A DNA stretch of 64,000 nucleotides from Spirochaetae bacterium HGW-Spirochaetae-2 (GTDB lineage Bacteria; Spirochaetota; Spirochaetia; Sphaerochaetales; Sphaerochaetaceae), in contig PGXW01000015.1 of NCBI GenBank assembly GCA_002839355.1, positions 1 to 64,000 of the forward strand, in the 5' to 3' direction. The notes under the pieces are model-generated. The model did no database searches. It was not told where the DNA came from and saw only the letters and a program-made list of their open reading frames with translations. Each line of letters opens with the position of its first letter. Position 1 is the first letter of the stretch. Shown here piece after piece: positions 23,448-32,294 of the stretch. The translations under genes were made by a program, and so were the position numbers.

Positions 23448-24588
23448 GGAACGGGACAAATTGCCTGACGATTTTCTCAAGAGCCTCGGCTTTCCATCGA
23501 TAACAGTACACCAGACGTTCACCCACTTCGATTTTACCCTTCCAGGCCGTCGCGTCCTGGTTATCGGTCCGATGGGCTCGGGCAAGACCGAGTTCTCGGC
23601 ACGGGTCTGGCGGGATGCCGCGATTGCCCAGAAGAAAAGCGATGTCATCCGTCGCTTGACCAGTACCAACGGGGTCGATCGTCGCAAGGTGTTTTTCGTC
23701 CGTTCCGAAATCGATGGACAACGGTTCCAGGAATATCCGGGTGATGCGCTCGCGTACCGCAACGGGTATATCCGGTGTGGAGAAAACATCGCCCGCATCC
23801 GCGATTCCTTCGGATTGGAACAAGTTTTGGCCGACAATCCCGAAATAGGAACCTTTATCATCGACGAGGCCTCGTTTTTCGATGAGAGGATAGCCTATGT
23901 GGTGCGCAACCATAGCTTGGAACGGGGTATATTGTTCATTTTTCCCACGCTGATATTGAATTTCAGACGGGATATCTTCAACTCCACCGCACGCCTCATG
24001 CTCGACATCGCAACCGATGTGATACCCCTGACAGCCTATTGCGAACATCCCGACTGCATGAAGGATGCCTTCTACACCTACCGGTATTATCGTGTCGATG
24101 GACAGGAATGCCCTGCCCTCTATTTCGACCCCCTGATCATCGTGGGTGGTGACACGCAGAAGGACGATCCGCTCAATCCCAACTATTGTTCACGGTGCGA
24201 CGAACACCACTACCTCCCGGCAAAGGAGTATACGTTCTTCCACCTGAAACCGTTGGGGGAGAGGGCTTCCAGAGGTGATACCGGCCCGCTGCGCGACGAG
24301 ATGTATGCGTTGAAGCACCATATCTGTGAATCCGCCCTGTACCAGCACATGGACCAGCGCTACGGCAGTCGTCCCGATGCCGAGATATTCATGAATGCGA
24401 TAAAACCCGGGTGCCTCGCGGAGAAGGCTTTGATCTACCTCTTCTGCGAACAGAACCTGCTTGCCGAAGATCTGCTTGTCCGTCTGGTATATGAACTCGA
24501 GCTCGACAGGGTGTACATGACCAAAGTCCTGAGCGACAACCTCCGTCCGGTCTCTTTCGAGCAACCATTGTTGACGGTCGTGGACTGA
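23434..24588 (+). CDS. Thymidine-kinase-like P-loop protein with extra C-terminal domain
   Basis: This 384-residue protein resembles type II thymidine kinase. It has a P-loop GPMGSGKTEFSARVW, a Walker B-like FIIDEASFF and a zinc-ribbon pair (CEHPDC and CSRCDEHH) with the TYRYY strand between. Type II kinases are usually about 190-230 residues. Here the N-terminus is longer, large insertions are present, and some 120 extra C-terminal residues follow the zinc ribbon without a family I recognise. Thymidine salvage fits the DeoC-like neighbour with which it overlaps. A different nucleotide-binding role cannot be excluded. I chose the ATG at 23434 (GGGAG upstream). Confidence 0.65.
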   Translation: MPRIEERDKLPDDFLKSLGFPSITVHQTFTHFDFTLPGRRVLVIGPMGSGKTEFSARVWRDAAIAQKKSDVIRRLTSTNGVDRRKVFFVRSEIDGQRFQEYPGDALAYRNGYIRCGENIARIRDSFGLEQVLADNPEIGTFIIDEASFFDERIAYVVRNHSLERGILFIFPTLILNFRRDIFNSTARLMLDIATDVIPLTAYCEHPDCMKDAFYTYRYYRVDGQECPALYFDPLIIVGGDTQKDDPLNPNYCSRCDEHHYLPAKEYTFFHLKPLGERASRGDTGPLRDEMYALKHHICESALYQHMDQRYGSRPDAEIFMNAIKPGCLAEKALIYLFCEQNLLAEDLLVRLVYELELDRVYMTKVLSDNLRPVSFEQPLLTVVD

Positions 24589-24720
24589 TTGCAGGCAACG
24601 TAAGGTGCCCGAAGGAACCTTTCATAGTCGGAATAATCCAAAAAGTGGGCGATTTCGGCACTTGAATCGCTTGTATCCTTGTTCCACACTGATCCCATGG
24701 ATAGTATGGCAACCATTCCT

Positions 24721-25605
24721 TCAACTCGTAGGATCCACCATGCGGCGAAGCGTTCCTATCGTCTGCGGTGCACTACGCGGATCACAATTCTCCAACAGGA
24801 TGTCGATATCCGGTCGGTGGCGACCTACAAGTTCGAGCAGTCCCGCCGTATCGAGATCTCCGGCCAGAGGAGGCATACTCCCTTGTTTCCACCCGTCCAC
24901 GTAGCGGAAATCCTTCACATGGATTGCGACGATCTTGTCTCCAAAAGCCGAGAAGGCCTGGGAAAAGAAGATGCTTTGGGCTTGTGCGCTGGGAACCGCA
25001 CCGATCGACCCGTCGACTTCGGCAAGGCCTTCCCATGGCAACAGGTTCACCGGATCGTAGATCACCTGCAGGCTCGGGGAATCTATTCGGTCGAGAAGCC
25101 TCACCATCTTGTCGCAAGAGTCTATGGTGTGCTGTCGGGCCACCGCCTCCACCCCCACAACCGCACCATGGCGCTCGGCTGTCCGCACAAGCCGCTCGAC
25201 CGATCGGCACAACCGGTCGAAGTTCCGTTCGGAGGACGTCTGAGGATGGAAGGAGCAGTCGGCATTGGCCGAGCCGGTCTCGGTGCCTACTACCAAGCAA
25301 CCGAAATCGGACGCATACCGGAGGTGCTCCTCGAATTTCTGCAACGCGGAGTCCAACAGTCCGTCATCCGGATGCACGGGATTGATATAGCAGCCGAGGA
25401 CTCCAATCGAAATACCCTGCTGAGCCAGGGTGGTGCGGATATTCCTCGCATACGCCGGACTTATGGTTCCGGTATGTGGCGGATCGACCAGGGCCTTGTG
25501 CAGTGCCAGTTGTATGGGGACCGGGGCGAAAGCCGCGAAAGTCTGGGCCAAGGTGTCGATTGTCATACGACCGAAATCGTGCGCACGAAATCCGAATTGC
25601 ATCAT
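24721..25605 (-). CDS. Sugar phosphate isomerase/epimerase-like TIM barrel
   Basis: This 294-residue protein matches the xylose-isomerase-like AP_endonuc_2 family. Likely metal ligands are the glutamate in GVEAVARQHT, the aspartate in VIYDPVNLL, the histidine in IVAIHVKDFRY and the glutamate in ILLENCDP. Such enzymes isomerise or epimerise sugars or break down sugar acids. It is divergent from GH28, pointing to a role in uronate or rhamnose metabolism. The ATG at 25605 has no ribosome site. TTTACA-N18-TATACT ends six bases upstream, so the transcript is probably leaderless. Confidence 0.78.
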   Translation of the reverse strand: MMQFGFRAHDFGRMTIDTLAQTFAAFAPVPIQLALHKALVDPPHTGTISPAYARNIRTTLAQQGISIGVLGCYINPVHPDDGLLDSALQKFEEHLRYASDFGCLVVGTETGSANADCSFHPQTSSERNFDRLCRSVERLVRTAERHGAVVGVEAVARQHTIDSCDKMVRLLDRIDSPSLQVIYDPVNLLPWEGLAEVDGSIGAVPSAQAQSIFFSQAFSAFGDKIVAIHVKDFRYVDGWKQGSMPPLAGDLDTAGLLELVGRHRPDIDILLENCDPRSAPQTIGTLRRMVDPTS

Positions 25606-25654
25606 CCGACAAGTATAATCGGAGCACATCGGAACTGTAAAGGAGCGTCTCGTT

Positions 25655-27031
25655 ATGGTTTGTTGTACGCTTGATGAATTCTCCGGCAAAGCCGATGGGG
25701 TTTGGGACAATTCCGCCGCCTTCGCTTCCGCACTGGCCCATATCGCCGAAGCGGGGGGAGGAACACTCTCCGTTTCGTCGGGAACCTGGCTGACCGGGCC
25801 GATCGAATTGTGCGACAACTGCACATTGGAACTCGCAGAGGGTGCACGCATCAAGTTTATTGCCGATTTTACACGATACAAACCGGTGTGGACCCGCTGG
25901 GAAGGTGTCGATTGCTATGCCATGCAACCCTGTATACAAGCGCGTAACCGTACCAATGTCTTCATAACCGGACTTGGAACGATCGATGGGGGGGGAAATC
26001 CCTGGTGGGATTACCGCAATACGATCAAGGCCCAGACAGACCGGGGACCGCAGACCGAACTGGAGAAGACGTTCGCCGGATTGAACCCCGATTACCTGAA
26101 ACAACCGGGAGGCGGTGGCGGAAGGGGGTCCCAGTTCCTCGCCCCACCGACAATCCAGTTGTACCGGTGTGAGGATTGCCGCATAGAGGGAATCACAGTA
26201 GTCGATTCACCGTTCTGGACTATCCACCCAGTCTATTGCAATCGCTTGGAGATTCGGAACGTAACGGTACGGAATCCCTACGAGGCACCGAATACCGATG
26301 GCCTGGACATAGATTCGTGTCGGGATGTGGTCGTCGAAGATTGCTTTTTCGATGTCGGTGACGATGCCATCGCCCTCAAATCGGGATCAGGCGCAGATGG
26401 CATACGGGTAGGTATTCCCACCAGGAATGTTTCGATAGCACGCTGTACGGTTCAACGGGCACATGGTGGTATTGTCGTAGGAAGTGAGACGGCTGCCGGC
26501 ATCTACCAGGTAACAGGGACCGATTGCACGTTTATCGACACCGACCGGGGACTCAGGATCAAGACCCGGAGAGGACGGGGTGGCCATGTGGAGGATTTGA
26601 CCTTCACCGGAATCAGGATGGAGAATACCCTCTGTCCCATAGCAATCAACATGTATTACCGTTGCGGGGTCTCTCCGGACGAAGGGGACACCCCCTTCTC
26701 CCTGCATGCACTCGAGATTGGTGAGGCGACCCCCAAGATACGCCGGGTGACTATCCGGGATCTGCACGCGACCGGCAGCCGGGCTTCGGCCGGGTTTTTC
26801 GTGGGATTGCCCGAGTCCCCCATTACCGATTTGCATCTGATTGGATGCCATATCGATACGCGGACACACGAACCCGTCCCTACGGAGGATTCCGAAATGT
26901 ACGACGGGTTGCCGTTGGCGGCGGGGCGGGGCATGCGGTTCCGTCATTGCAGCGGTATCCGTTTGGAAGATGTCCACGTCGAGGGAACCGACATACCCTA
27001 CCATCTGGAAGAGGGTGTGGATTTCTCGTGA
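25655..27031 (+). CDS. GH28 polygalacturonase-family glycoside hydrolase, apparently cytoplasmic
   Basis: This 458-residue beta-helix enzyme has the four GH28 signatures in order: NTDGLDI, GDDAIALKSG, AHGGIVVGSE (the GHG motif appears as AHG-G) and RGLRIKT. It hydrolyses galacturonic-acid-containing chains. No signal peptide is present, so it probably acts inside the cell on imported pectin oligomers, like the GH105 enzyme at 33938. AAGGAG precedes the ATG. It is followed by the large AraC hybrid regulator and a CUT1 importer, forming one pectin locus. Confidence 0.9.
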   Translation: MVCCTLDEFSGKADGVWDNSAAFASALAHIAEAGGGTLSVSSGTWLTGPIELCDNCTLELAEGARIKFIADFTRYKPVWTRWEGVDCYAMQPCIQARNRTNVFITGLGTIDGGGNPWWDYRNTIKAQTDRGPQTELEKTFAGLNPDYLKQPGGGGGRGSQFLAPPTIQLYRCEDCRIEGITVVDSPFWTIHPVYCNRLEIRNVTVRNPYEAPNTDGLDIDSCRDVVVEDCFFDVGDDAIALKSGSGADGIRVGIPTRNVSIARCTVQRAHGGIVVGSETAAGIYQVTGTDCTFIDTDRGLRIKTRRGRGGHVEDLTFTGIRMENTLCPIAINMYYRCGVSPDEGDTPFSLHALEIGEATPKIRRVTIRDLHATGSRASAGFFVGLPESPITDLHLIGCHIDTRTHEPVPTEDSEMYDGLPLAAGRGMRFRHCSGIRLEDVHVEGTDIPYHLEEGVDFS

Positions 27032-27072
27032 AAGACATTTCGTGATGCCGCCACTGATGGTATGATGCCCAT

Positions 27073-30000
27073 ATGGTTGTGAGCAAAGCAAAACCATTGC
27101 GATTGGCTCTTATGCTCGCCTCGATCCACACAGGATCCTCGGAGGCCTTGTGGACAGGTATAGCCGATACGGCAGAGGCCTCAGGCCAAGCGCTTTTCGT
27201 CTTTCCTGGCGGTCGGCTCGATGCCCCGGGTGAGTTCGAATACCTGCGCAACAGCATCTACCGGTTGATCAACCATGAGACGGTCGACGCCCTTGTCAGT
27301 TGGGGGTCCAGTCTGATCGGTACCGTCGACTTCACCCAGGCGATCGCTTTCCACAGGCAATTCTTGGATCTTCCCCTCGTAACCATTGCCCTTCCGATGC
27401 CCGGTGCACATGTTGTCTCGTTCGATGCCTATCAAGGGATGAAATCGCTCGTGCTCCACTGCATACGGACCCATGGTGCGTCACGGTTAGCTTTTGTCAG
27501 GGGTCCGGAAAACCATGCTTCGGCCGAGGACCGCTACCGGGCATATCTCGACGCACTCTCCGAATCGGACCTTCCCCTGCTCCCGCAGCTGATCAGTTCC
27601 CCCTATCCCTGGCATGAAGGGGATCTCGCGTTGTCGGAGTTGATCGAAGAGCGCAAGCTGGTTCCCGGCCGGGACTTCACCATGGTGTGTTGTGCCAGCG
27701 ACATGTTGATGCTCAATGCCGCCAAGGTCCTGGAACGCAAGGGTTTCGGCATCCCCCGGGATGTCGGTATCGTGGGGTTCAATGATTCGGTTGAGAGTAG
27801 ATTCCTCTCCGTGCCGGGTACCACCGTGCGGGTTCCCTTTTCCGAACTGGGGAAAGTTGCCCACAAAGTACTCATGGACAGCTTGACAGGGACACCGGGA
27901 TCCGAAGATATCGTACTGCCCGCGCAACCGGTAATCCGGTATTCCTGCGGCTGTTCACAGTCGATGCAAGGAGCGTTATCCCACAATGGATCTTTTGGCA
28001 GGCGGGAGTTGCACGCTTGGGCAATCCGGCAATTTGCCCTGGACCAGGAGCGGCAAAACGCCTATCTGGAACCGTTGCTCGATGCATTGTACCGGGGAGT
28101 GGGAAACCAGGGGACCTCCTTGTTTCCGTTGTTGGCGAAAGTACTGGAGCGCTACTTTCAGGACGAGCCCGACACATCCGCATTCCAACAGACCGCCGAA
28201 GCCGTCTCGGCCTTGGAGGACCTTGATCCAAGGTACCTGCAGGCTATTGTCCAAAGGGGCAGGACGCTTGCGTTGGAGACCCAATCGAGGCTGGCCAACA
28301 AACGTAGTTACGAGTTTATCCAGCAGGCAGAACTGCTCAATGCCTTCAAATGCGATTTGCTGAAAGCCTGGAACCGGCAATCGTTGGTGGCGATCATGGT
28401 GCAACATCTGCCGAAACTGGGTGTCGGCCAAGCATTTCTGGTCATGAATGAGAACGACGCCTATTCACGGTATGTCGGTGGATACAGGGCCCAGGTACCG
28501 ATCGGGACTCCCGATGAACTGTTTCCATCGCATCGGCTGCTTCCACAGCAGATCGACTCCACCTGCGGTCCCGGCGTATATCTGGTCCAACCCCTGTTCA
28601 TCGAGAACCAGGCACTCGGCTATGTAGTCACTGCCATTGCAGATCGGAATGCGCTCAAACACGAGGAGCTCCGTTCTTCCATAAGCAGCGCACTCAAGGG
28701 CGTCCTGTTGTTCGAAGAGATGGCGAAGGCAAAGGATGTCGCCGAACGGGCCGAACAGGCGGAGCTGGATTTCTTCGCTTCCATGGGAGCGAGTTTGAAG
28801 GAGCCCCTATGCGATTTCATCGGACGCATGGATATGTTGCACAAGCTGGTTGCCGAGGAGCAGGTGCAAACGGCAAGGGTTGGACACACCATAGCCTCCC
28901 TCTCGCACGATATGAGCTCATATCTGGAACATACGAAGCTGTTGTTCGACCAGACCCTTGCCCAAGCCGGCTCCCTGGAACTTGACCGGGTCCTCGTTGC
29001 GGTCGAACCGTTGCTGACCGATGTGGCCAGGTCGACCGGATGCCTGCTCACCTTGCCCATGCGGCTGCCGCTGGTCGTCGGGGACAAGCGGCGGTTGGAG
29101 CAGCTGCTTTCACTGGTCATATCCTCCTTTCCTCCGGTATATGGGCCTGTGCATATCCAAATCGGCATCGATGGTACGGGGATGCATTTCTATTTCCAGG
29201 GTTCACAGACGGCAAACAGGGCTGTCAAGCCCATAACAATAGTTCCCTTTATCGAAAGTCTCATCCTGTTGCACGGCGGTTCGTATACCCGACAGGAGAC
29301 TTCATTCGAAATGGTGTTGTCTTGGCCCAACCTTGGAGAACCTGGTGTCGCCCGTCCACAACCCACCTCGAAGGTGATGTTGGTGGTGTCGGGTGGTACG
29401 GAGCTAGGTTCGGAGGCGCAAAGGGTTGCCAAACTCTGTCAGCTGGAACCCGCGGGCCTGTCTGTCGAACAGCTGCTCCAATCACCTGCGGATGTTCCGG
29501 AGGGTGCTTTGCTCTATTGGGATGCCGATTTGGCGGATACCGCCCAATTTCTTGCGATGGTAACGGTTTCTCGGCATTACGCGCTGTTCAGCATCCCCTT
29601 GGTTGTATTTGGAACCGTTCTTGAAGGGGAGCCGACACTCCTTGGTGCGATTGAAAAGCATTTGCGGTCATACCAGAGGGGACCGATCCTCGTTTGGAAG
29701 GATATGCGGCATCTGCCGCTTTGCAATGCCTTGCATCTGCAACCGATCGTGGTATCCGAGATCGAACAGCTTACAGGAATTCTTGAAGAAGTTACCCCGT
29801 CCTGCCTGGTTGTCCGTGGTTTCGACCCCGAATTGGTCAAACTTGTTCGCCATGCGGTCCCAGGATCCGTCCTGCCACTTGTTGCAATTGTCGATACGTT
29901 CCCTCCCGAAGAAGAGATGGCTGCAGTGGGAGCCATTCCCTACTTGTTGCTCTGCCATGGTGCCGTCAGTGGCTATCCGGAGTTTTGCGAACGGATCCGT

Positions 30001-30351
30001 GAAATCGGTTCGAATGGTGAAATCCTGTCCGCACACACGGGAATTCTGGTAAAACGGGCCCAACGCTATATCGAGACGCACGCCAAGGGAATGGTGACCC
30101 GGTGGAAGATCGCCGAATCGGTGAACACCAGTGAAGATTACCTGACCCGCATTTTCAAGAAGGAGCTTGGGATGTCCCCGTGGGAGTATCTCAGCCGGTA
30201 TCGGGTCGAGCTTTCCGTGAAGTTGCTGCAGGAGACGGATTTGCCGCTGTCGGAGATTGCGCTACGTTGCGGGTTCCAGGACCAAGCCTATTATTGCAGG
30301 GTCTTCAAGAAGCTCAAGCATGCCACCCCCGGTTCACTGAGGCTCCCATAG
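27073..30351 (+). CDS. Giant hybrid regulator: LacI-type sensor, GAF-like, degenerate kinase, AraC DNA-binding domain
   Basis: This 1092-residue soluble protein combines several modules. Residues about 8-295 are a periplasmic-binding-protein-like sensor of the LacI type, without a LacI helix-turn-helix. Residues about 410-560 look GAF-like. Residues about 570-760 resemble a histidine-kinase core (SLSHDMSSYLEHTK) but the ATPase motifs are eroded. A receiver-like section follows. Residues about 990-1092 are two AraC helix-turn-helices (IAESVNTSEDYLTRIFKKE and IALRCGFQDQAYYCRVFKK). It probably senses a pectin-derived sugar in the cytoplasm and controls the flanking genes. No ribosome site is seen; TGG-TATGAT ends six bases before the ATG, suggesting a leaderless mRNA. 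Confidence 0.82.
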   Translation: MVVSKAKPLRLALMLASIHTGSSEALWTGIADTAEASGQALFVFPGGRLDAPGEFEYLRNSIYRLINHETVDALVSWGSSLIGTVDFTQAIAFHRQFLDLPLVTIALPMPGAHVVSFDAYQGMKSLVLHCIRTHGASRLAFVRGPENHASAEDRYRAYLDALSESDLPLLPQLISSPYPWHEGDLALSELIEERKLVPGRDFTMVCCASDMLMLNAAKVLERKGFGIPRDVGIVGFNDSVESRFLSVPGTTVRVPFSELGKVAHKVLMDSLTGTPGSEDIVLPAQPVIRYSCGCSQSMQGALSHNGSFGRRELHAWAIRQFALDQERQNAYLEPLLDALYRGVGNQGTSLFPLLAKVLERYFQDEPDTSAFQQTAEAVSALEDLDPRYLQAIVQRGRTLALETQSRLANKRSYEFIQQAELLNAFKCDLLKAWNRQSLVAIMVQHLPKLGVGQAFLVMNENDAYSRYVGGYRAQVPIGTPDELFPSHRLLPQQIDSTCGPGVYLVQPLFIENQALGYVVTAIADRNALKHEELRSSISSALKGVLLFEEMAKAKDVAERAEQAELDFFASMGASLKEPLCDFIGRMDMLHKLVAEEQVQTARVGHTIASLSHDMSSYLEHTKLLFDQTLAQAGSLELDRVLVAVEPLLTDVARSTGCLLTLPMRLPLVVGDKRRLEQLLSLVISSFPPVYGPVHIQIGIDGTGMHFYFQGSQTANRAVKPITIVPFIESLILLHGGSYTRQETSFEMVLSWPNLGEPGVARPQPTSKVMLVVSGGTELGSEAQRVAKLCQLEPAGLSVEQLLQSPADVPEGALLYWDADLADTAQFLAMVTVSRHYALFSIPLVVFGTVLEGEPTLLGAIEKHLRSYQRGPILVWKDMRHLPLCNALHLQPIVVSEIEQLTGILEEVTPSCLVVRGFDPELVKLVRHAVPGSVLPLVAIVDTFPPEEEMAAVGAIPYLLLCHGAVSGYPEFCERIREIGSNGEILSAHTGILVKRAQRYIETHAKGMVTRWKIAESVNTSEDYLTRIFKKELGMSPWEYLSRYRVELSVKLLQETDLPLSEIALRCGFQDQAYYCRVFKKLKHATPGSLRLP

Positions 30352-30425
30352 GTCGGAAAAGTACAATCATTGCTCTGAATAGTCCCCGAAGAGAAGAGTA
30401 TTCTTGTAAACAGAGAGGGTTTGTG

Positions 30426-31358
30426 ATGGATGCATCCGTATCGGTCCCATCGTCCGGAAAAACATTGGTGCGCAGGATACAGCGGCATCGGGCCATATAT
30501 ATCCTGCTGGTCATTCCCATCACCTACTTCATCATATTCAAATATATTCCTATCTGGAACGGACAGATCGCCTTCAAGAATTTCATGCCGCGACAGGGAG
30601 TGCTTGGTTCGGCGTGGATCGGATTCGCCAATTTCGTCGAATTCTTCGATTCGTTCTACTTCTGGGAATTGTTGCGAAATACTGTCATGTACAGCGTCGG
30701 CAAGCTCCTGATCAGTGTTCCCCTTTCCATCATGTTGGCGATCATGTTGTACGAATGCCGTATAACGGTCCTGCGCAAGACCGTGCAGACGTTGGCGTAT
30801 CTGCCCCATTTCCTCTCCTGGGTCATCATGTACGGTATCCTGTTGGGGCTGCTCGCCCCTGGTGACGGATTGCTCAACGATATAGCCAAGGCCTTCGGCG
30901 GTCGGGGAATCGACTATCTTACCAATGTGCGGGCTTTTCCCTGGGTAGTCCTCCTTTCGGACGCATGGAAGGAGATGGGGTGGGGAGCGATCATATTCAT
31001 AGCAGCACTCATGGCGATCGACCCGACACTGTTCGAGGCGGCGATTGTCGAAGGTGCGACAGCTTGGCAGCGGGTACGGTACATCACCCTTCCGTCGATA
31101 CTTCCGGTCATCATCATGGTGGTGCTGCTCCGACTCGGCACGATCCTGAGCGGTGGGTTCAACCAGCTGTACATGCTCTATTCGCCCTCGGTCTACAGCG
31201 TCGGAGACATCATAGACACTTGGGTATTCCGTGGTTTGCAAGAGGGCAAGTTCGCCCTGGCGACAGCTGTCGGGCTCTTCAAGGGTCTGATGGGCCTGTT
31301 CTTGCTCACATTCTCGAACCGCATGACCAGGAAGGTCAGCGGATCGTCGTTGTACTGA
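30426..31358 (+). CDS. CUT1 sugar ABC importer permease 1 (LplB-like)
   Basis: This 310-residue membrane protein has six predicted helices and the EAA loop (EAAIVEGATAWQRVRYITLP) that contacts the ATPase. It belongs to the LplB/YtcP-type permeases used for complex oligosaccharides. I chose the ATG at 30426 (GAGAGGG upstream). The open frame extends back into the regulator gene, but that part is not conserved. No ATPase gene is nearby, so a shared MsmX-type ATPase elsewhere is likely. Confidence 0.9.
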   Translation: MDASVSVPSSGKTLVRRIQRHRAIYILLVIPITYFIIFKYIPIWNGQIAFKNFMPRQGVLGSAWIGFANFVEFFDSFYFWELLRNTVMYSVGKLLISVPLSIMLAIMLYECRITVLRKTVQTLAYLPHFLSWVIMYGILLGLLAPGDGLLNDIAKAFGGRGIDYLTNVRAFPWVVLLSDAWKEMGWGAIIFIAALMAIDPTLFEAAIVEGATAWQRVRYITLPSILPVIIMVVLLRLGTILSGGFNQLYMLYSPSVYSVGDIIDTWVFRGLQEGKFALATAVGLFKGLMGLFLLTFSNRMTRKVSGSSLY

Positions 31359-31371
31359 GGGGGGGGGAAGC

Positions 31372-32274
31372 ATGGCAAAATCCCATATGAAATCCCCAGT
31401 CGTGGGAATCTCCGCAACAGACAAGGTCTTCTACCTGCTGGTAAATACGGTGCTTGTCTTCCTGTTCATCGTCATTGCCATTCCGCTTTGGAGCACCATA
31501 ACACTGTCGTTCCGTCCGAACCATTTCATCGGAACCAATTTCGAGGGGATGTTTCTCGCACCCTGGAATTGGTCGGGAGCCGCGTACAAGGCACTGCTGG
31601 GAAACAACGGTTTCATCATGGCTTTTTTCAACAGCATCAAGATCATGGTCTATGGCGTTGCCTCGGCACTGTTCTTGACCGTACCCCTGGCGTATGCGCT
31701 CTCCATACGGACTCTCCCTGGACGGGTGTTTTTCATTGTCATCATCCTGATCCCGCACATGTTTGACGTCGGTATGATCCCATCGTTCCTCATGGTCAAG
31801 GATCTCGGCCTGATCGACAAGCTTGCCGCTGTCTACCTTCCCACAGCGGTGAGCACCTACAACTGTCTGATCATGAAGGGGTTCTTCGAAGGTATTCCCG
31901 ACGAATTGAAGGAGTCCGCCCGTATCGATGGAGCTTCCGAGTTCACCTTGCTCCTGCGGATCATCCTTCCCCTGTCGAAACCGATCGTCATGTCGGTGGG
32001 ACTGTTCTATGCGGTCTCCTTTTGGAATGACTTCTTCCACCCCATGCTGTATTTGAACTCGAACAACCTCATGCCGTTGCCGATACTCTTGAGGAACATC
32101 CTCATGGCAAGCGGCATGAACGAATTTGTCGAAGTGAGTGCATTCGGCGAGGCTCCGATCCAAGCGATCAAGGCCGCCAGTGTATTCCTCGCTGCAATAC
32201 CAATGGTAATCGCATATCCCTTCATCCAAAGATATTTCGCCAAGGGGACACTCCTTGGCAGTGTGAAAGGATAA
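31372..32274 (+). CDS. CUT1 sugar ABC importer permease 2 (LplC/YtcP-like)
   Basis: This 300-residue membrane protein is the partner permease, with the EAA-type loop ESARIDGASEFTLLLRIILP in its second half. It starts 13 bases after permease 1. The spacer contains nine consecutive Gs followed by AAGC, which acts as its ribosome site. The carboxyl end (GTLLGSVKG) is typical for the family. Confidence 0.9.
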   Translation: MAKSHMKSPVVGISATDKVFYLLVNTVLVFLFIVIAIPLWSTITLSFRPNHFIGTNFEGMFLAPWNWSGAAYKALLGNNGFIMAFFNSIKIMVYGVASALFLTVPLAYALSIRTLPGRVFFIVIILIPHMFDVGMIPSFLMVKDLGLIDKLAAVYLPTAVSTYNCLIMKGFFEGIPDELKESARIDGASEFTLLLRIILPLSKPIVMSVGLFYAVSFWNDFFHPMLYLNSNNLMPLPILLRNILMASGMNEFVEVSAFGEAPIQAIKAASVFLAAIPMVIAYPFIQRYFAKGTLLGSVKG

Positions 32275-32294
32275 TGTTTCAAAGGAGGAGACAT

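Noticed and set aside
24679-25674. 331-codon open frame on the plus strand
   Set aside because: It is antisense to the TIM-barrel gene and shows no family signature.
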